Positions 17,340-25,879 are shown, counted from the stretch's first letter. The stretch is 64,000 nt of DNA from JAQUSX01 sp035446985 (GCA_035446985.1 DAOTGG010000001.1:20084-84083); one strand, 5' to 3'. Notes: a model not told the origin generated them from the letters alone. Program-made: numbers and translations.

Positions 17340-18627
17340 AATTTTCGGCGCGGGGCTCGCTGGAGCGGAAGCGGCTTGGCAGGCGGCAAAAAGGGGAGCG
17401 CAGGTAACTTTATACGAAATGAAGCCAAGAGAGTTTTCCCCCGCTCATCATAATTCTAATTTTGCGGAATTGCTTTGCTCAAATTCGCTGAAATCCAACG
17501 ACCCGAACACAGCTTCGGGTTTACTTAAAAATGAGTTGAGAGCGTTAGACAGTATGCTTATTTCAGTCGCCGACAGCTGCGCCGTACCAGCGGGAAGCGC
17601 GTTGGCGGTTGACAGAGATATTTTTGCCCAGAAAGTTACCGAAAAACTTAAAACCCAAAAAAATATAAAAATAATAAATGAAACCGTATCGAAAATAAGC
17701 GTTGACGATGATGAAATTTTAATAATAGCCACAGGACCGCTAACGCACGAAAGTCTTTTGCCGTCGCTTCAAAATCTTTTGGGAGAGCAATTTTTGCACT
17801 TTTTTGACGCCGTTGCGCCTATCGTCACCGCGGACAGTATAGATTTTGACAGCGCGTTTATCGGCGGCAGATACGGCAAAGGCGACGATTACGTTAACTG
17901 TCCAATGAATAAAGCGGAATTTGAGCTTTTTTGGGAAGAATTAGTTAACGCTGAGACAGCCCAAATAAAAGATTTTGAAAACAATGTTTTTGAAAGCTGT
18001 ATGCCAATAGAAGTAATGGCAAAACGCGGTCGCGACACCATTCGTTTCGGTCCGCTCAAACCCGTAGGGCTTTTTGACGAACGTAAAAGCGAGCGTCCTT
18101 ACGCAGTATTGCAGCTAAGAAAGGAAAACGAAGCGGGAACGATATATAATCTTGTCGGCTTTCAAACTCACCTTACTTTCGGCGAGCAAAAAAGAGTTTT
18201 TTCTCTTATTCCAGCGTTAAAAAACGCCGAATTTGTCCGTTACGGAGTTATGCACAAAAATACGTTTATTAACGCGCCGAAAACTCTCGACAAATTTTTC
18301 AGACTGAAAAACAACCCGAAAATATTTTTTGCAGGGCAGATTTCGGGTGTGGAAGGCTACGTCGAGTCGATAGCGAGCGGACTGATGTGCGGAATAAACG
18401 CCGTAAACACGCTCTCAGCTAAACCGTTGACAGAATTCGAAAATCAAACTATGATTGGAGCGTTAGCGGAATATATTTCCAGCCCTAACAGCGATTTTCA
18501 ACCGATGAACGCTAATTACGGCATTTTACCCCCGATAGCGGGAAAATACAAAGACAAACAGTTAAAGAGAGCGGCTTTATCGCAGCGAGCTATGGAGTCG
18601 CTGAAAAATTCGATAAAAGGAGTGTAG
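17329..18627 (+). CDS. trmFO: tRNA U54 methyltransferase TrmFO (folate/FAD-dependent)
   Basis: The 432-residue flavoprotein makes ribothymidine at position 54 of tRNA using methylene-tetrahydrofolate. The FAD site is KIFGAGLAGAEAAWQAAKRG at the N-terminus. The family-typical LLCSNSLKSNDPNTASGLLK, VAPIVTADSID, DYVNCPMNKAEF and GQISGVEGYVESIASGL are all present. It is encoded in the usual place after topA. The tyrosine recombinase gene xerC/codV that often follows is absent. Confidence 0.97.
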   Translation: MKVKIFGAGLAGAEAAWQAAKRGAQVTLYEMKPREFSPAHHNSNFAELLCSNSLKSNDPNTASGLLKNELRALDSMLISVADSCAVPAGSALAVDRDIFAQKVTEKLKTQKNIKIINETVSKISVDDDEILIIATGPLTHESLLPSLQNLLGEQFLHFFDAVAPIVTADSIDFDSAFIGGRYGKGDDYVNCPMNKAEFELFWEELVNAETAQIKDFENNVFESCMPIEVMAKRGRDTIRFGPLKPVGLFDERKSERPYAVLQLRKENEAGTIYNLVGFQTHLTFGEQKRVFSLIPALKNAEFVRYGVMHKNTFINAPKTLDKFFRLKNNPKIFFAGQISGVEGYVESIASGLMCGINAVNTLSAKPLTEFENQTMIGALAEYISSPNSDFQPMNANYGILPPIAGKYKDKQLKRAALSQRAMESLKNSIKGV

Positions 18628-18633
18628 AAAAAT

Positions 18634-19185
18634 ATGTCGGAAGTTTTTGCCGATAGTTTTAAAGGCACGACCATATGCGCCGTTATGCGCGACGGCAAAA
18701 TTGCCATTGCAGGCGACGGTCAGGTCACACAAGGTCAAAACGTAGTAATGAAATCTAACGCGGTGAAAGTCCGCAGAATATACAACGATAAAGTAGCGGT
18801 AGGATTTGCGGGTACTGTTGCGGACGCATTTACGCTGACGGAAAAATTTGAGGAAATGCTGCAAAAATACAGCGGAAATCTTATGCGCGCGTCGGTGGAG
18901 CTTGCAAAGCTTTGGCGCAACGACAAAATGATGCGCAAGCTTGAAGCTATGATGATAGTAGCCGACAAAACTCACATTATGATGCTTTCTGGTAGCGGCG
19001 ACGTAATAGAACCCGAAAACGGTGTTTGCGCAATCGGCAGCGGCGGCAATTACGCATTAGCTGCGGCAAGAGCGTTGACCGAAAACACAAAACTTTCCGC
19101 AAGCGAAATAGCGAGAAAATCATTGGAAATCGCAAGCACGATTTGCGTTTTCACAAACGGTAATATAACGGTGGAGGAACTATAA
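18634..19185 (+). CDS. hslV: ATP-dependent protease subunit HslV (ClpQ)
   Basis: The 183-residue proteasome-beta-like peptidase of the HslVU complex. Alignment by eye to other HslV proteins puts the catalytic N-terminal threonine at residue 12 in FKGTTICAV, so an 11-residue leader must be removed. Other signatures: IAGDGQVTQGQNVVMK, VRRIYNDKVAVGFAGTVADA and CAIGSGGNYALAAARAL. TAATG overlap couples it to hslU. Confidence 0.96.
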   Translation: MSEVFADSFKGTTICAVMRDGKIAIAGDGQVTQGQNVVMKSNAVKVRRIYNDKVAVGFAGTVADAFTLTEKFEEMLQKYSGNLMRASVELAKLWRNDKMMRKLEAMMIVADKTHIMMLSGSGDVIEPENGVCAIGSGGNYALAAARALTENTKLSASEIARKSLEIASTICVFTNGNITVEEL

Positions 19186-20477
19186 TGACTCCTAAACAAA
19201 TAGTAAACGAACTTGATAAATATATAATCGGTCAGTCGGAAGCAAAACGGGCTGTTGCGATAGCTTTACGTAACCGCTACCGCAGAAGTCAGCTTTCCGC
19301 TGAAGACAGAGAAGAAATAACGCCGAAAAACATAATAATGAAAGGACCTACGGGCGTGGGAAAGACCGAAATCGCCCGCAGACTTGCAAAGCTTGTAAAA
19401 GCGCCTTTTTTGAAAGTCGAAGCGACTAAATACACCGAAGTAGGTTACGTAGGTCGAGACGTCGAGTCAATGATAAGGGACCTTGTGGAAGTTTCGATTA
19501 GACTTATAAAAGAAGAGCGTTATCGCGACGTTCAGGAAAAAGCGCTGGCTAATACAATTAACGTTATCGCCGAAGCTTTGCTTGCCGCAAAAGACGCTTT
19601 GCCCGAAAATATCACGAGAGCGACGCTCAAAGACGAGTTAAGCACAACCAGTCTTGACCATATAAAAGTGGAAATTACCGTTCCCGACGAACCGAAGCCG
19701 CTTGATTTATCGGCTGCTGGCGGCGGAACGATAAATATCGGAAATATTTTTGACGGCATTATGCCCAAAAAGACGAAAAAACGCAAAGTAACCGTCGGCG
19801 AAGCGAAAAGAATTTTGCTTTCGGCTGAATGTGAGACTCTTATCGACCACGACAGCGTTAACGCGGAAGCAATTATGCGCGCGGAAAACGACGGACTTAT
19901 ATTTATTGACGAGCTAGACAAAATCGCGGGCGGCGGCTCGCAAAACGGTCCCGACGTATCGCGCGAAGGCGTGCAGAGAGATATTTTGCCTATTGTTGAA
20001 GGCTGCTCGGTTACGACAAAATACGGCAACATAAAAACGGATTATATTCTCTTTATAGCAAGCGGCGCGTTCCATGTGAGCAAAGTCAGCGACCTTATAC
20101 CCGAACTGCAAGGACGTTTCCCCGTGCTTGTAGAGCTGACAAGCCTTGGCAAAGACGAGTTTATCAGGATTTTGACCGAACCGCAAAACGCTATTACCAC
20201 GCAGTATCAAAAACTTCTCGCCGTGGATAATATCGACTTGGTTTTTCATAAAAGCGGCATAGAAGAAATCGCCGAAATCGCGGTCGATATGAACGCCACT
20301 ATGGAAGATATCGGCGCGAGACGTCTGCAAAGCATACTGGAAAACTTGGTTGAAAACATTTCTTTCGACGTGGACGAAACAAGCGAACGAGTAAAAATTA
20401 TCGTTGACGACAAATTTGTAAAGCAAAATTTATCGCAGACGGCAAAAACGTTAAATTTGAATAAATATATTTTATAA
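19185..20477 (+). CDS. hslU: HslU (ClpY) AAA+ unfoldase
   Basis: The 430-residue ATPase unfolds substrates and feeds them to HslV. It begins MTPKQIVNELDKYIIGQSEA, Walker A is GPTGVGKTEIARRLA, an intermediate I-domain lies around residues 110-225, Walker B is GLIFIDELDKIAGG, and sensor regions LQGRFPVLVEL and DIGARRLQSILENL follow. It ends with the typical LNKYIL. codY, the usual next gene in Bacillus, is missing. Confidence 0.97.
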   Translation: MTPKQIVNELDKYIIGQSEAKRAVAIALRNRYRRSQLSAEDREEITPKNIIMKGPTGVGKTEIARRLAKLVKAPFLKVEATKYTEVGYVGRDVESMIRDLVEVSIRLIKEERYRDVQEKALANTINVIAEALLAAKDALPENITRATLKDELSTTSLDHIKVEITVPDEPKPLDLSAAGGGTINIGNIFDGIMPKKTKKRKVTVGEAKRILLSAECETLIDHDSVNAEAIMRAENDGLIFIDELDKIAGGGSQNGPDVSREGVQRDILPIVEGCSVTTKYGNIKTDYILFIASGAFHVSKVSDLIPELQGRFPVLVELTSLGKDEFIRILTEPQNAITTQYQKLLAVDNIDLVFHKSGIEEIAEIAVDMNATMEDIGARRLQSILENLVENISFDVDETSERVKIIVDDKFVKQNLSQTAKTLNLNKYIL

Positions 20478-20493
20478 AACGGGAAAAATTGAT

Positions 20494-20913
20494 ATGACAG
20501 ATACGGGTCATGTGATAGAATTAAAAGGCAAAGACGCCGTGATACGGATATTCCGCAGCTCGGCATGCGGCAACTGCTCGATGTGCGGTCTTACTTCCGA
20601 CAAAAAATACGTCGACATTGAGGTTGAAAACACCCTTGACGCAACCGTCGGCGACCAAGTCGAGATTGCGTTTAACGACACGTCCGCCTCAAAAGTTTCC
20701 GCTATAGTTTATCTTATTCCGCTTTTCGCGGCGTTGCTTTTGATGTTAGTCGGTTACTTAATGAGAGTTGCTGACTGGATTTTGTGCATCGTTTTTGTAG
20801 TCGGACTAGGATTTGGTTTTATGATTGTAAGGCATATTGACCTTAATTACGCTAAAAATATGAAACTTGTGCCTAAGATGGTGAAAATAATAAAGGAGAC
20901 AAACGATCTATGA
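20494..20913 (+). CDS. RseC/MucC-family membrane protein
   Basis: The 139-residue protein starts with a cysteine-rich soluble segment (SACGNCSMCGL, residues 24-34) followed by two membrane spans (about 68-90 and 93-112) and a basic tail. This layout matches the RseC/MucC (SoxR-reducing) family. Homologues are linked to redox or electron-transfer complexes in several bacteria. The role in Gram-positive anaerobes is not established. It overlaps trxA (ATGA), suggesting a thiol-redox connection, which is inference. Confidence 0.8.
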   Translation: MTDTGHVIELKGKDAVIRIFRSSACGNCSMCGLTSDKKYVDIEVENTLDATVGDQVEIAFNDTSASKVSAIVYLIPLFAALLLMLVGYLMRVADWILCIVFVVGLGFGFMIVRHIDLNYAKNMKLVPKMVKIIKETNDL

Positions 20914-21221
20914 GTAAAGTTGAAGTGGTAACAAGTAAAAATTTTGACAAATTTATAAGCGGTGTTGCCGTTGTCGATTACTGGGCTACTTGGTGCGGTC
21001 CCTGTAAAATGCTTGCTCCCGTTCTGGAACAGGTAGCGGATCAGCTTCCTACTGTTAAATTCGGAAAAGTTAACGTTGACGAAGAAAGCGACCTGGCGAA
21101 CGCGGCGGAAGTTCAGGCGATACCCAACGTATGTATTTATAAAAACGGTGAATTAGTAGATAGAATAATCGGCGTGCAGCCTTTGGCAAAGATAGTGGAA
21201 ACGATAAAAAAACACTTATGA
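20910..21221 (+). CDS. trxA: Thioredoxin
   Basis: The 103-residue thioredoxin has the active site WATWCGPCKMLAP and the cis-Pro segment AIPNVCIYKNGELVDRIIG. It reduces protein disulfides. No thioredoxin reductase is in the window. It overlaps the RseC-like gene and ends 8 bases before glyA, so the three are probably cotranscribed after hslVU. Confidence 0.96.
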   Translation: MSKVEVVTSKNFDKFISGVAVVDYWATWCGPCKMLAPVLEQVADQLPTVKFGKVNVDEESDLANAAEVQAIPNVCIYKNGELVDRIIGVQPLAKIVETIKKHL

Positions 21222-21229
21222 GGTGAAAT

Positions 21230-22483
21230 ATGATAGACTTAAAAACACTAAAACAATGCGATCCCGAGCTTTATAATGCGTATGAGCTCGAGCTTACCCG
21301 TCAGCGTCAAAATATTGAGTTAATCGCGAGCGAAAACTTTGCTTCTCCCGCAGTATTAGCCGCTATGGGCAGTCATTTGACTAATAAATACGCCGAAGGT
21401 TATCCCGCTGCCAGATATTACGGCGGCTGCGAATTTGTCGATATAGCGGAAAACCTTGCGCGCGACAGAGCGAAACAGCTTTTTGGAGCGGAACACGCAA
21501 ACGTCCAGCCCCATTGCGGAGCAAACGCTAACACAGCCGTTTACGTTGCCTTTTTAAAACCAGGCGACACCATTATGGCTATGAATTTGTCCCACGGCGG
21601 ACACCTTTCACACGGCAGTCCCGTAAATATTTCAGGCAAATATTTTAATATCGTTCCTTACGGCGTTAATCCCGAAACAGAAATGATAGACTACGACGAA
21701 CTTGAAAAAATCGCGGTAGAAAATAACCCGAAAATTATCGTTGCGGGCGCAAGCGCGTATTCGAGATTTATAGATTTTAAACGTTTTAGAGAAATCGCCG
21801 ACAGAGTAGGGGCTATATTAATGGTAGATATGGCTCATATCGCAGGATTAGTTGCGGCCGGATTGCACCCCAGTCCCGTTCCGTACGCTGACGTAGTCAC
21901 AAGCACAACGCACAAAACTCTTCGCGGACCTAGAGGCGGCTTGATTCTTTGCAAACAGCAATGGGCGAAAAAAATCGACAGCGCAGTATTTCCGGGAACG
22001 CAAGGCGGACCGTTAATGCACGTTATCGGAGCAAAAGCTGTATGTTTTGGCGAAGCGTTAAAACCCGAATTTAAAGAATATCAAAAACAAGTTTTAGTAA
22101 ACGCTCAAGTTCTCGCAAAATCAATGAAAGACAACGGACTTCGTCTTGTATCGGGCGGCACGGACAATCACCTTATACTTGTAGACGTTCGCGGCAGCGG
22201 TTACACCGGACGCTCGTTAACGGATACTTTGGACAAAATCCATATCACGGTTAACGCGAACACTATTCCGTTTGACCCCGCTCCGCCGAAAATCGCAAGT
22301 GGTATCCGCGTAGGCACACCGAGCGCAACAACGAGAGGTATGAAAGAACCCGAAATGATGGAAATCGGCGAAATAGTAGCGGACGTTATCAAAAACGGCG
22401 AAAGCTCGCTTGACAGAAATCTCAAACGCGTTCTGGCTCTTACAGACCGTTTCCCGCTTTACAAAAACGACATTATAGAATAA
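21230..22483 (+). CDS. glyA: Serine hydroxymethyltransferase
   Basis: The 417-residue pyridoxal-phosphate enzyme interconverts serine and glycine while charging tetrahydrofolate. Signatures: ELIASENFASPAVLAAMGS, NKYAEGYPAARYYGG, the PLP lysine in TSTTHKTLRGPRGG, and PFDPAPPKIASGIRVGTPS. GAGGTG precedes the ATG. A strong terminator closes the unit. Confidence 0.98.
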   Translation: MIDLKTLKQCDPELYNAYELELTRQRQNIELIASENFASPAVLAAMGSHLTNKYAEGYPAARYYGGCEFVDIAENLARDRAKQLFGAEHANVQPHCGANANTAVYVAFLKPGDTIMAMNLSHGGHLSHGSPVNISGKYFNIVPYGVNPETEMIDYDELEKIAVENNPKIIVAGASAYSRFIDFKRFREIADRVGAILMVDMAHIAGLVAAGLHPSPVPYADVVTSTTHKTLRGPRGGLILCKQQWAKKIDSAVFPGTQGGPLMHVIGAKAVCFGEALKPEFKEYQKQVLVNAQVLAKSMKDNGLRLVSGGTDNHLILVDVRGSGYTGRSLTDTLDKIHITVNANTIPFDPAPPKIASGIRVGTPSATTRGMKEPEMMEIGEIVADVIKNGESSLDRNLKRVLALTDRFPLYKNDIIE

Positions 22484-22507
22484 TCAATTTAAATAAGTTA
22501 ATTACTT

Positions 22508-22534
22508 AAAAACGGGTGTCACGCCCGTTTTTTT
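22508..22534 (+). terminator. Rho-independent terminator after glyA
   Basis: A stem of about 11 bp around ACGGGTG-TCA-CGCCCGT ends in seven T. Confidence 0.92.
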
Positions 22535-22669
22535 GTGTAAAAATACGGCAAACCGAAAAACTAAAACCGAATTGAAAAATATCTAAGTTCATAAATCCTG
22601 CCATATAAATTCTTCAAATTTCTAATTAAAATTTTTTTAAAAAATTTATTGAAAACGACTGTATTATGA

Positions 22670-22698
22670 TTGACTGTAAGACATAATAATGTTATATT
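22670..22698 (+). promoter_or_regulatory. Sigma-A promoter of iscR-iscS-iscU
   Basis: TTGACT (22670-22675) and TATATT (22693-22698) are 17 bases apart. A short inverted repeat TCCTA...TAGGA (22701-22705 and 22715-22719) lies at the start site; its right arm holds the AGGA ribosome site. It could be an IscR autoregulatory operator (inference). 22535-22669 holds nothing recognisable. Confidence 0.75.
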
Positions 22699-22729
22699 AT
22701 TCCTAGTAAAAGAGTAGGATTTAAAATTT

Positions 22730-23128
22730 ATGAAAATGTCAACGAAAGCGAGGTACGGCTTGTATGCCGCAACCGAGCTTGCCAAAGCGTACGACGGCGA
22801 AAAAACGTTGTCGGTAGCCGATATCTCGGCTTCTATCGGAGTCACCGAAAAATATTTGGAGCAGATATTGTCGCTATTGAAATGCGAAGGCATAGTCAGC
22901 GCGCAAAGGGGAGCATACGGCGGATATATATTGACGGACAAGCCCGAAAATATATCTGTCGGCAGAGTGTTAAGGTGCCTGGAAAACGATTTGAAAATCG
23001 TTGACTGTATCGGCGCGACTTGCGGCAGAAAAAAATGCGCTCCGCACGCGTTATGGAACAAACTTTATAAAAACATTAACGAATTTTTGGATTCGATTAC
23101 GCTAAAAGAACTTTTGGAGGAAATTTGA
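22730..23128 (+). CDS. iscR: Rrf2-family Fe-S cluster regulator, IscR-like
   Basis: The 132-residue winged-helix regulator begins MKMSTKARYGLYAATELA, the standard Rrf2 start. The recognition region ADISASIGVTEKYLEQILS and wing RGAYGGYIL are present. Three cysteines, C93, C98 and C103 (DCIGATCGRKKC), are spaced as in Fe-S sensing IscR-type proteins. Encoded directly upstream of iscS-iscU, it most likely represses this operon according to cluster supply. Confidence 0.93.
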   Translation: MKMSTKARYGLYAATELAKAYDGEKTLSVADISASIGVTEKYLEQILSLLKCEGIVSAQRGAYGGYILTDKPENISVGRVLRCLENDLKIVDCIGATCGRKKCAPHALWNKLYKNINEFLDSITLKELLEEI

Positions 23129-24309
23129 TGCGAGTATATCTTGACCACGCGGCAACGACTCCGCTGGACGAAGAAGTTTTGCAAAAAATGATGCCGTATT
23201 TTACGGAAAAATTCGGAAACACGCACAGCCAGCACAGCTACGGCAAAGAAACGGCGATAGCAGTCGACAAGGCTCGTAAACAAGTGGCGGACGCGCTTAA
23301 TTGCAGCCCCAATGAAATATATTTTACGGGTTCGGGAACGGAAAGCGACAACTGGGCGATAAAAGGAGCGGCGTTTGCCCGTCGTGACAAAGGCAAACAC
23401 ATTATCGTTTCCGCTATCGAGCATCACGCTATTATTAACAGCGCAAAATGGCTGAGCAATAACGGTTTTGACGTCACTTATTTACCCGTAGATAAATACG
23501 GGGTAATAAAACTTGACGAATTGAAAAAAGCGATTAGACCCGATACCGTTTTAGTTTCCGTTATGCTTGCCAATAACGAAGTCGGAACTATCGAGCCGAT
23601 AAAAGAAGTAGTTGAAATATGCCACGCGAAAGGCATTTTGGTACACTCCGACTGCGTTCAAGCCGTAGGCGCGGTTGAAATAGATTTAAAAGACCTCGGG
23701 GTTGATTTGGCGTCTGTTTCAGCTCACAAGTTTTACGGACCGAAAGGTGTCGGCGCGCTATATATCAAAAACGGCATAAAAATAGACAAACTTATCGTCG
23801 GCGGCGGACAGGAAAGAATGCAGCGAGGCGGCACGACCAACACTCCCGCGATAGTGGGTATGGGTGAAGCAATTGAAAAAGCCGTCCGTGAAATGCAAAA
23901 AAATAACGCTTATATTAAAGAACTCAGAGATTACTTTGTAAAAAGAGTAACTGAAGAAATCCATTACGTTACCTATAACGGACATCCGACCGATAGGCTG
24001 CCCTCAAATGCCAATTTTTCTTTTGAGTTTATCGAAGGTGAAGGCATATTGATGCTGCTTGACCTTGGAGGAGTAGCCGTTTCGTCAGGCTCGGCCTGCT
24101 CGTCGGGAACGCTCGATCCGTCGCACGTACTATTGGCTATGGGCGTCGATATCGTGCTTGCGCACGGCTCGTTAAGATTCAGTTTTGGAAAACATAACAC
24201 GAAAGAAGAAATAGATTACACGGTGGATTTACTCAAAAAAACTGTCGAGAGACTGCGCAAAATGTCGCCGTTATTTACGTTAAAAGAAGGAGAAATTAAG
24301 AATGTATAA
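23128..24309 (+). CDS. iscS: Cysteine desulfurase IscS/NifS
   Basis: The 393-residue PLP enzyme releases sulfur from cysteine for Fe-S cluster assembly. The PLP lysine lies in SAHKFYGPKGVGALY, and the persulfide cysteine in SSGSACSSGTLDPSH. I start it at the ATG (23128) that overlaps the iscR stop (TGATG) with GGAGG 8-12 bases upstream. A TTG one codon earlier is too close to that ribosome site. It overlaps iscU by 8 bases. Confidence 0.97.
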   Translation: MRVYLDHAATTPLDEEVLQKMMPYFTEKFGNTHSQHSYGKETAIAVDKARKQVADALNCSPNEIYFTGSGTESDNWAIKGAAFARRDKGKHIIVSAIEHHAIINSAKWLSNNGFDVTYLPVDKYGVIKLDELKKAIRPDTVLVSVMLANNEVGTIEPIKEVVEICHAKGILVHSDCVQAVGAVEIDLKDLGVDLASVSAHKFYGPKGVGALYIKNGIKIDKLIVGGGQERMQRGGTTNTPAIVGMGEAIEKAVREMQKNNAYIKELRDYFVKRVTEEIHYVTYNGHPTDRLPSNANFSFEFIEGEGILMLLDLGGVAVSSGSACSSGTLDPSHVLLAMGVDIVLAHGSLRFSFGKHNTKEEIDYTVDLLKKTVERLRKMSPLFTLKEGEIKNV

Positions 24310-24676
24310 CCAAAAAGTATTGGACGCTTTTGCAAACCCCAAAAATGTGGGCGTAATCGAAAACGCGGACGGCGAAGGCATGGTGGGCAATCCCACTTGC
24401 GGCGACATTATGAAAATCACGCTGAAAATAGATAACGACATCATTACCGACGCAAAATTCCAAACATACGGCTGTACGGCTGCGATAGCGACGAGCAGCA
24501 CCGCGACGGAAATGATAAAAGGTAAATCCGTGGACGAAGCTATGAAACTTACTAACTCCGAAGTAGTGGAATATCTCGAAGGTTTGCCCCCGCAAAAAAT
24601 ACATTGCTCGGTACTGGCAGAAGAAGCGATAAAAAAAGCGATAGAAAACTACCGCGAAAAAAAGAAAGCTAAATAA
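24302..24676 (+). CDS. iscU: Fe-S cluster scaffold IscU
   Basis: The 124-residue scaffold has the three cluster-ligand cysteines in NPTCGD, YGCTAA and KIHCSVLAEE, with the Asp after the first. It accepts sulfur from IscS and builds 2Fe-2S or 4Fe-4S clusters. Overlap with iscS indicates coupled translation. No hscA, hscB or fdx genes follow, as is usual in clostridial minimal isc operons. Confidence 0.96.
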   Translation: MYNQKVLDAFANPKNVGVIENADGEGMVGNPTCGDIMKITLKIDNDIITDAKFQTYGCTAAIATSSTATEMIKGKSVDEAMKLTNSEVVEYLEGLPPQKIHCSVLAEEAIKKAIENYREKKKAK

Positions 24677-24800
24677 ATATATATTTAATAATTTTTTTGC
24701 GAAAGCGTAATATACCCAATAATTTCCACACTTATAACCGTTGATATTTCCGCCCGATAAGCACACTAACTAAGTAAATACTTAAGCGGAGGTAATTCAG

Positions 24801-24941
24801 GTGAAAATGAAAAATTTTTTGATAGGAATGGCTTTGGGAATTGCTGCGGGTATGTGCTTGGCTGAAATTCCCGCCGTAAGAAACTTTATCGCGACGGGCA
24901 AGAAGAAAATCAAAAAAATGGTCAAAGCCAAAGAAGACTAA
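24801..24941 (+). CDS. Small membrane protein, 46 residues
   Basis: A short frame starts at GTG 24801 (or ATG 24807) with GCGGAGGT 8-15 bases upstream. The product has one hydrophobic span (FLIGMALGIAAGMCLA, about residues 6-21) and a highly basic tail (KKKIKKMVKAKED). The layout resembles small YtxH-type membrane proteins, but I do not recognise the family securely. It stands alone between iscU and ruvX and is followed by its own terminator, which supports it being a real gene. The 124 bases upstream hold no clear promoter. Confidence 0.65.
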   Translation: MKMKNFLIGMALGIAAGMCLAEIPAVRNFIATGKKKIKKMVKAKED

Positions 24942-24946
24942 TAAAT

Positions 24947-24978
24947 TTTAGGGGCAAAAAACTTGCCCTTAAATTTTT
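24947..24978 (+). terminator. Rho-independent terminator after the small membrane protein gene
   Basis: A stem of about 11 bp with core GGGCAA/TTGCCC and a 5-base A-rich loop is followed by five T. Confidence 0.8.
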
Positions 24979-25009
24979 CACTAAAACGCTACCATATTTT
25001 GGCTGTATA

Positions 25010-25018
25010 TGATACAAT
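25010..25018 (+). promoter_or_regulatory. Extended -10 promoter of ruvX
   Basis: TGaTACAAT at 25010-25018 is an extended -10 element. No good -35 is visible. The expected start lies 6-8 bases downstream, at or next to the ruvX ATG (25025), so the mRNA may be leaderless. Confidence 0.55.
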
Positions 25019-25024
25019 GCTGCT

Positions 25025-25447
25025 ATGGGTAGAATTTTGGCTCTCGACGTCGGCGACGCGCGGATAGGTCTTGCAGCGTCGGACCTTATGCAAATTATCG
25101 CTAATCCGCTGGAAACGTATCATCGCCGTAAAAACGACAGCGATTTTAGTTACATCGCGGACTTAGCGAAGCAAAAAGAAGCCGAGCTTATCGTATGCGG
25201 ACTGCCTTTGGGTATGAACAGCCGCGAAAACGACCAAACTCAAAAAACAAGGGCTTTTGTTGAAAAACTATCGCAATACACGGATTTACCCGTAAAGTTT
25301 ATAGACGAAAGGCTGACGACCGTTTCGGCGGAAAAAGTATTGATAGAGGGCGGCGTAAGGCGCGAAAATCGTAAAAACGTCGTGGACAAGGTAGCCGCTA
25401 CCATAATTTTGCAAAACTATTTAGACTATTACAAACAAAAAGGTTAA
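25025..25447 (+). CDS. ruvX: Holliday-junction resolvase-like protein RuvX (YqgF)
   Basis: The 140-residue RNase H-fold protein begins GRILALDVGDARIGLAASD, the standard family start. Other signatures are LIVCGLPLGMNS and FIDERLTTVSAEKVL. Family members act in pre-16S rRNA 5' end processing or as Holliday junction nucleases. The start is fixed by the family N-terminus, yet no ribosome site precedes it. The DUF1292 gene follows, as in Bacillus yrrK-yrzB. Confidence 0.94.
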   Translation: MGRILALDVGDARIGLAASDLMQIIANPLETYHRRKNDSDFSYIADLAKQKEAELIVCGLPLGMNSRENDQTQKTRAFVEKLSQYTDLPVKFIDERLTTVSAEKVLIEGGVRRENRKNVVDKVAATIILQNYLDYYKQKG

Positions 25448-25471
25448 CACAATATATTTCGGAGGTTAGAT

Positions 25472-25879
25472 ATGGATAAAGAACCTATCAACAAAAAAGA
25501 AGAAGAAAACGAAGATTTAGTAACTCTACTTGACGACGAAGGTAACGAAGTAGATTTTTACCACGCTGCTACCGTCGATTACAAAGGAAACTGGTATGTA
25601 TTTTTACAACCGGCTGAGGAAATGGAAGATATAGAAGAAGACGAAGTAGTTATTTTCAAGCTTGAAAAAGATGAAAAAGGCGAAGATTTATTCACTCCCA
25701 TTGACGATGAAAAACTTTTGGACGAAGTTTATCACGAATATGAAAAAATGGTTGAGAACGCTTGCGAATGCGGATGCGGCTGCGACGACGACGAGTGTGA
25801 TTGCGATGACGAAGAATGCGATTGCGAAGACGAAAAATGTCATTGTCACGACGAAAAATGCGACTGCAACAAAAAATAA
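25472..25879 (+). CDS. DUF1292 (YrzB) protein with a Cys-rich CxC tail
   Basis: The first 95 residues match the acidic DUF1292/YrzB family (LLDDEGNEVDFYHAATVDY, VIFKLEKDEKGEDLF, DEVYHEYEKM). The function of the family is unknown. Residues 98-132 are an added tail with twelve cysteines in CxC pairs separated by Asp/Glu, plus two His (ECDC, KCHCH, KCDC). This tail looks like a metal-binding, metallothionein-like extension and seems to have grown by repetition of a unit of about seven codons. GGAGG precedes the ATG. Confidence 0.88.
   Translation: MDKEPINKKEEENEDLVTLLDDEGNEVDFYHAATVDYKGNWYVFLQPAEEMEDIEEDEVVIFKLEKDEKGEDLFTPIDDEKLLDEVYHEYEKMVENACECGCGCDDDECDCDDEECDCEDEKCHCHDEKCDCNKK

Noticed and set aside
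24732..24770. CACACTA motif before the small membrane protein gene as a forespore promoter like that of spoIVB
   Set aside because: No matching -35 at the right spacing; the resemblance to the spoIVB region is probably chance.
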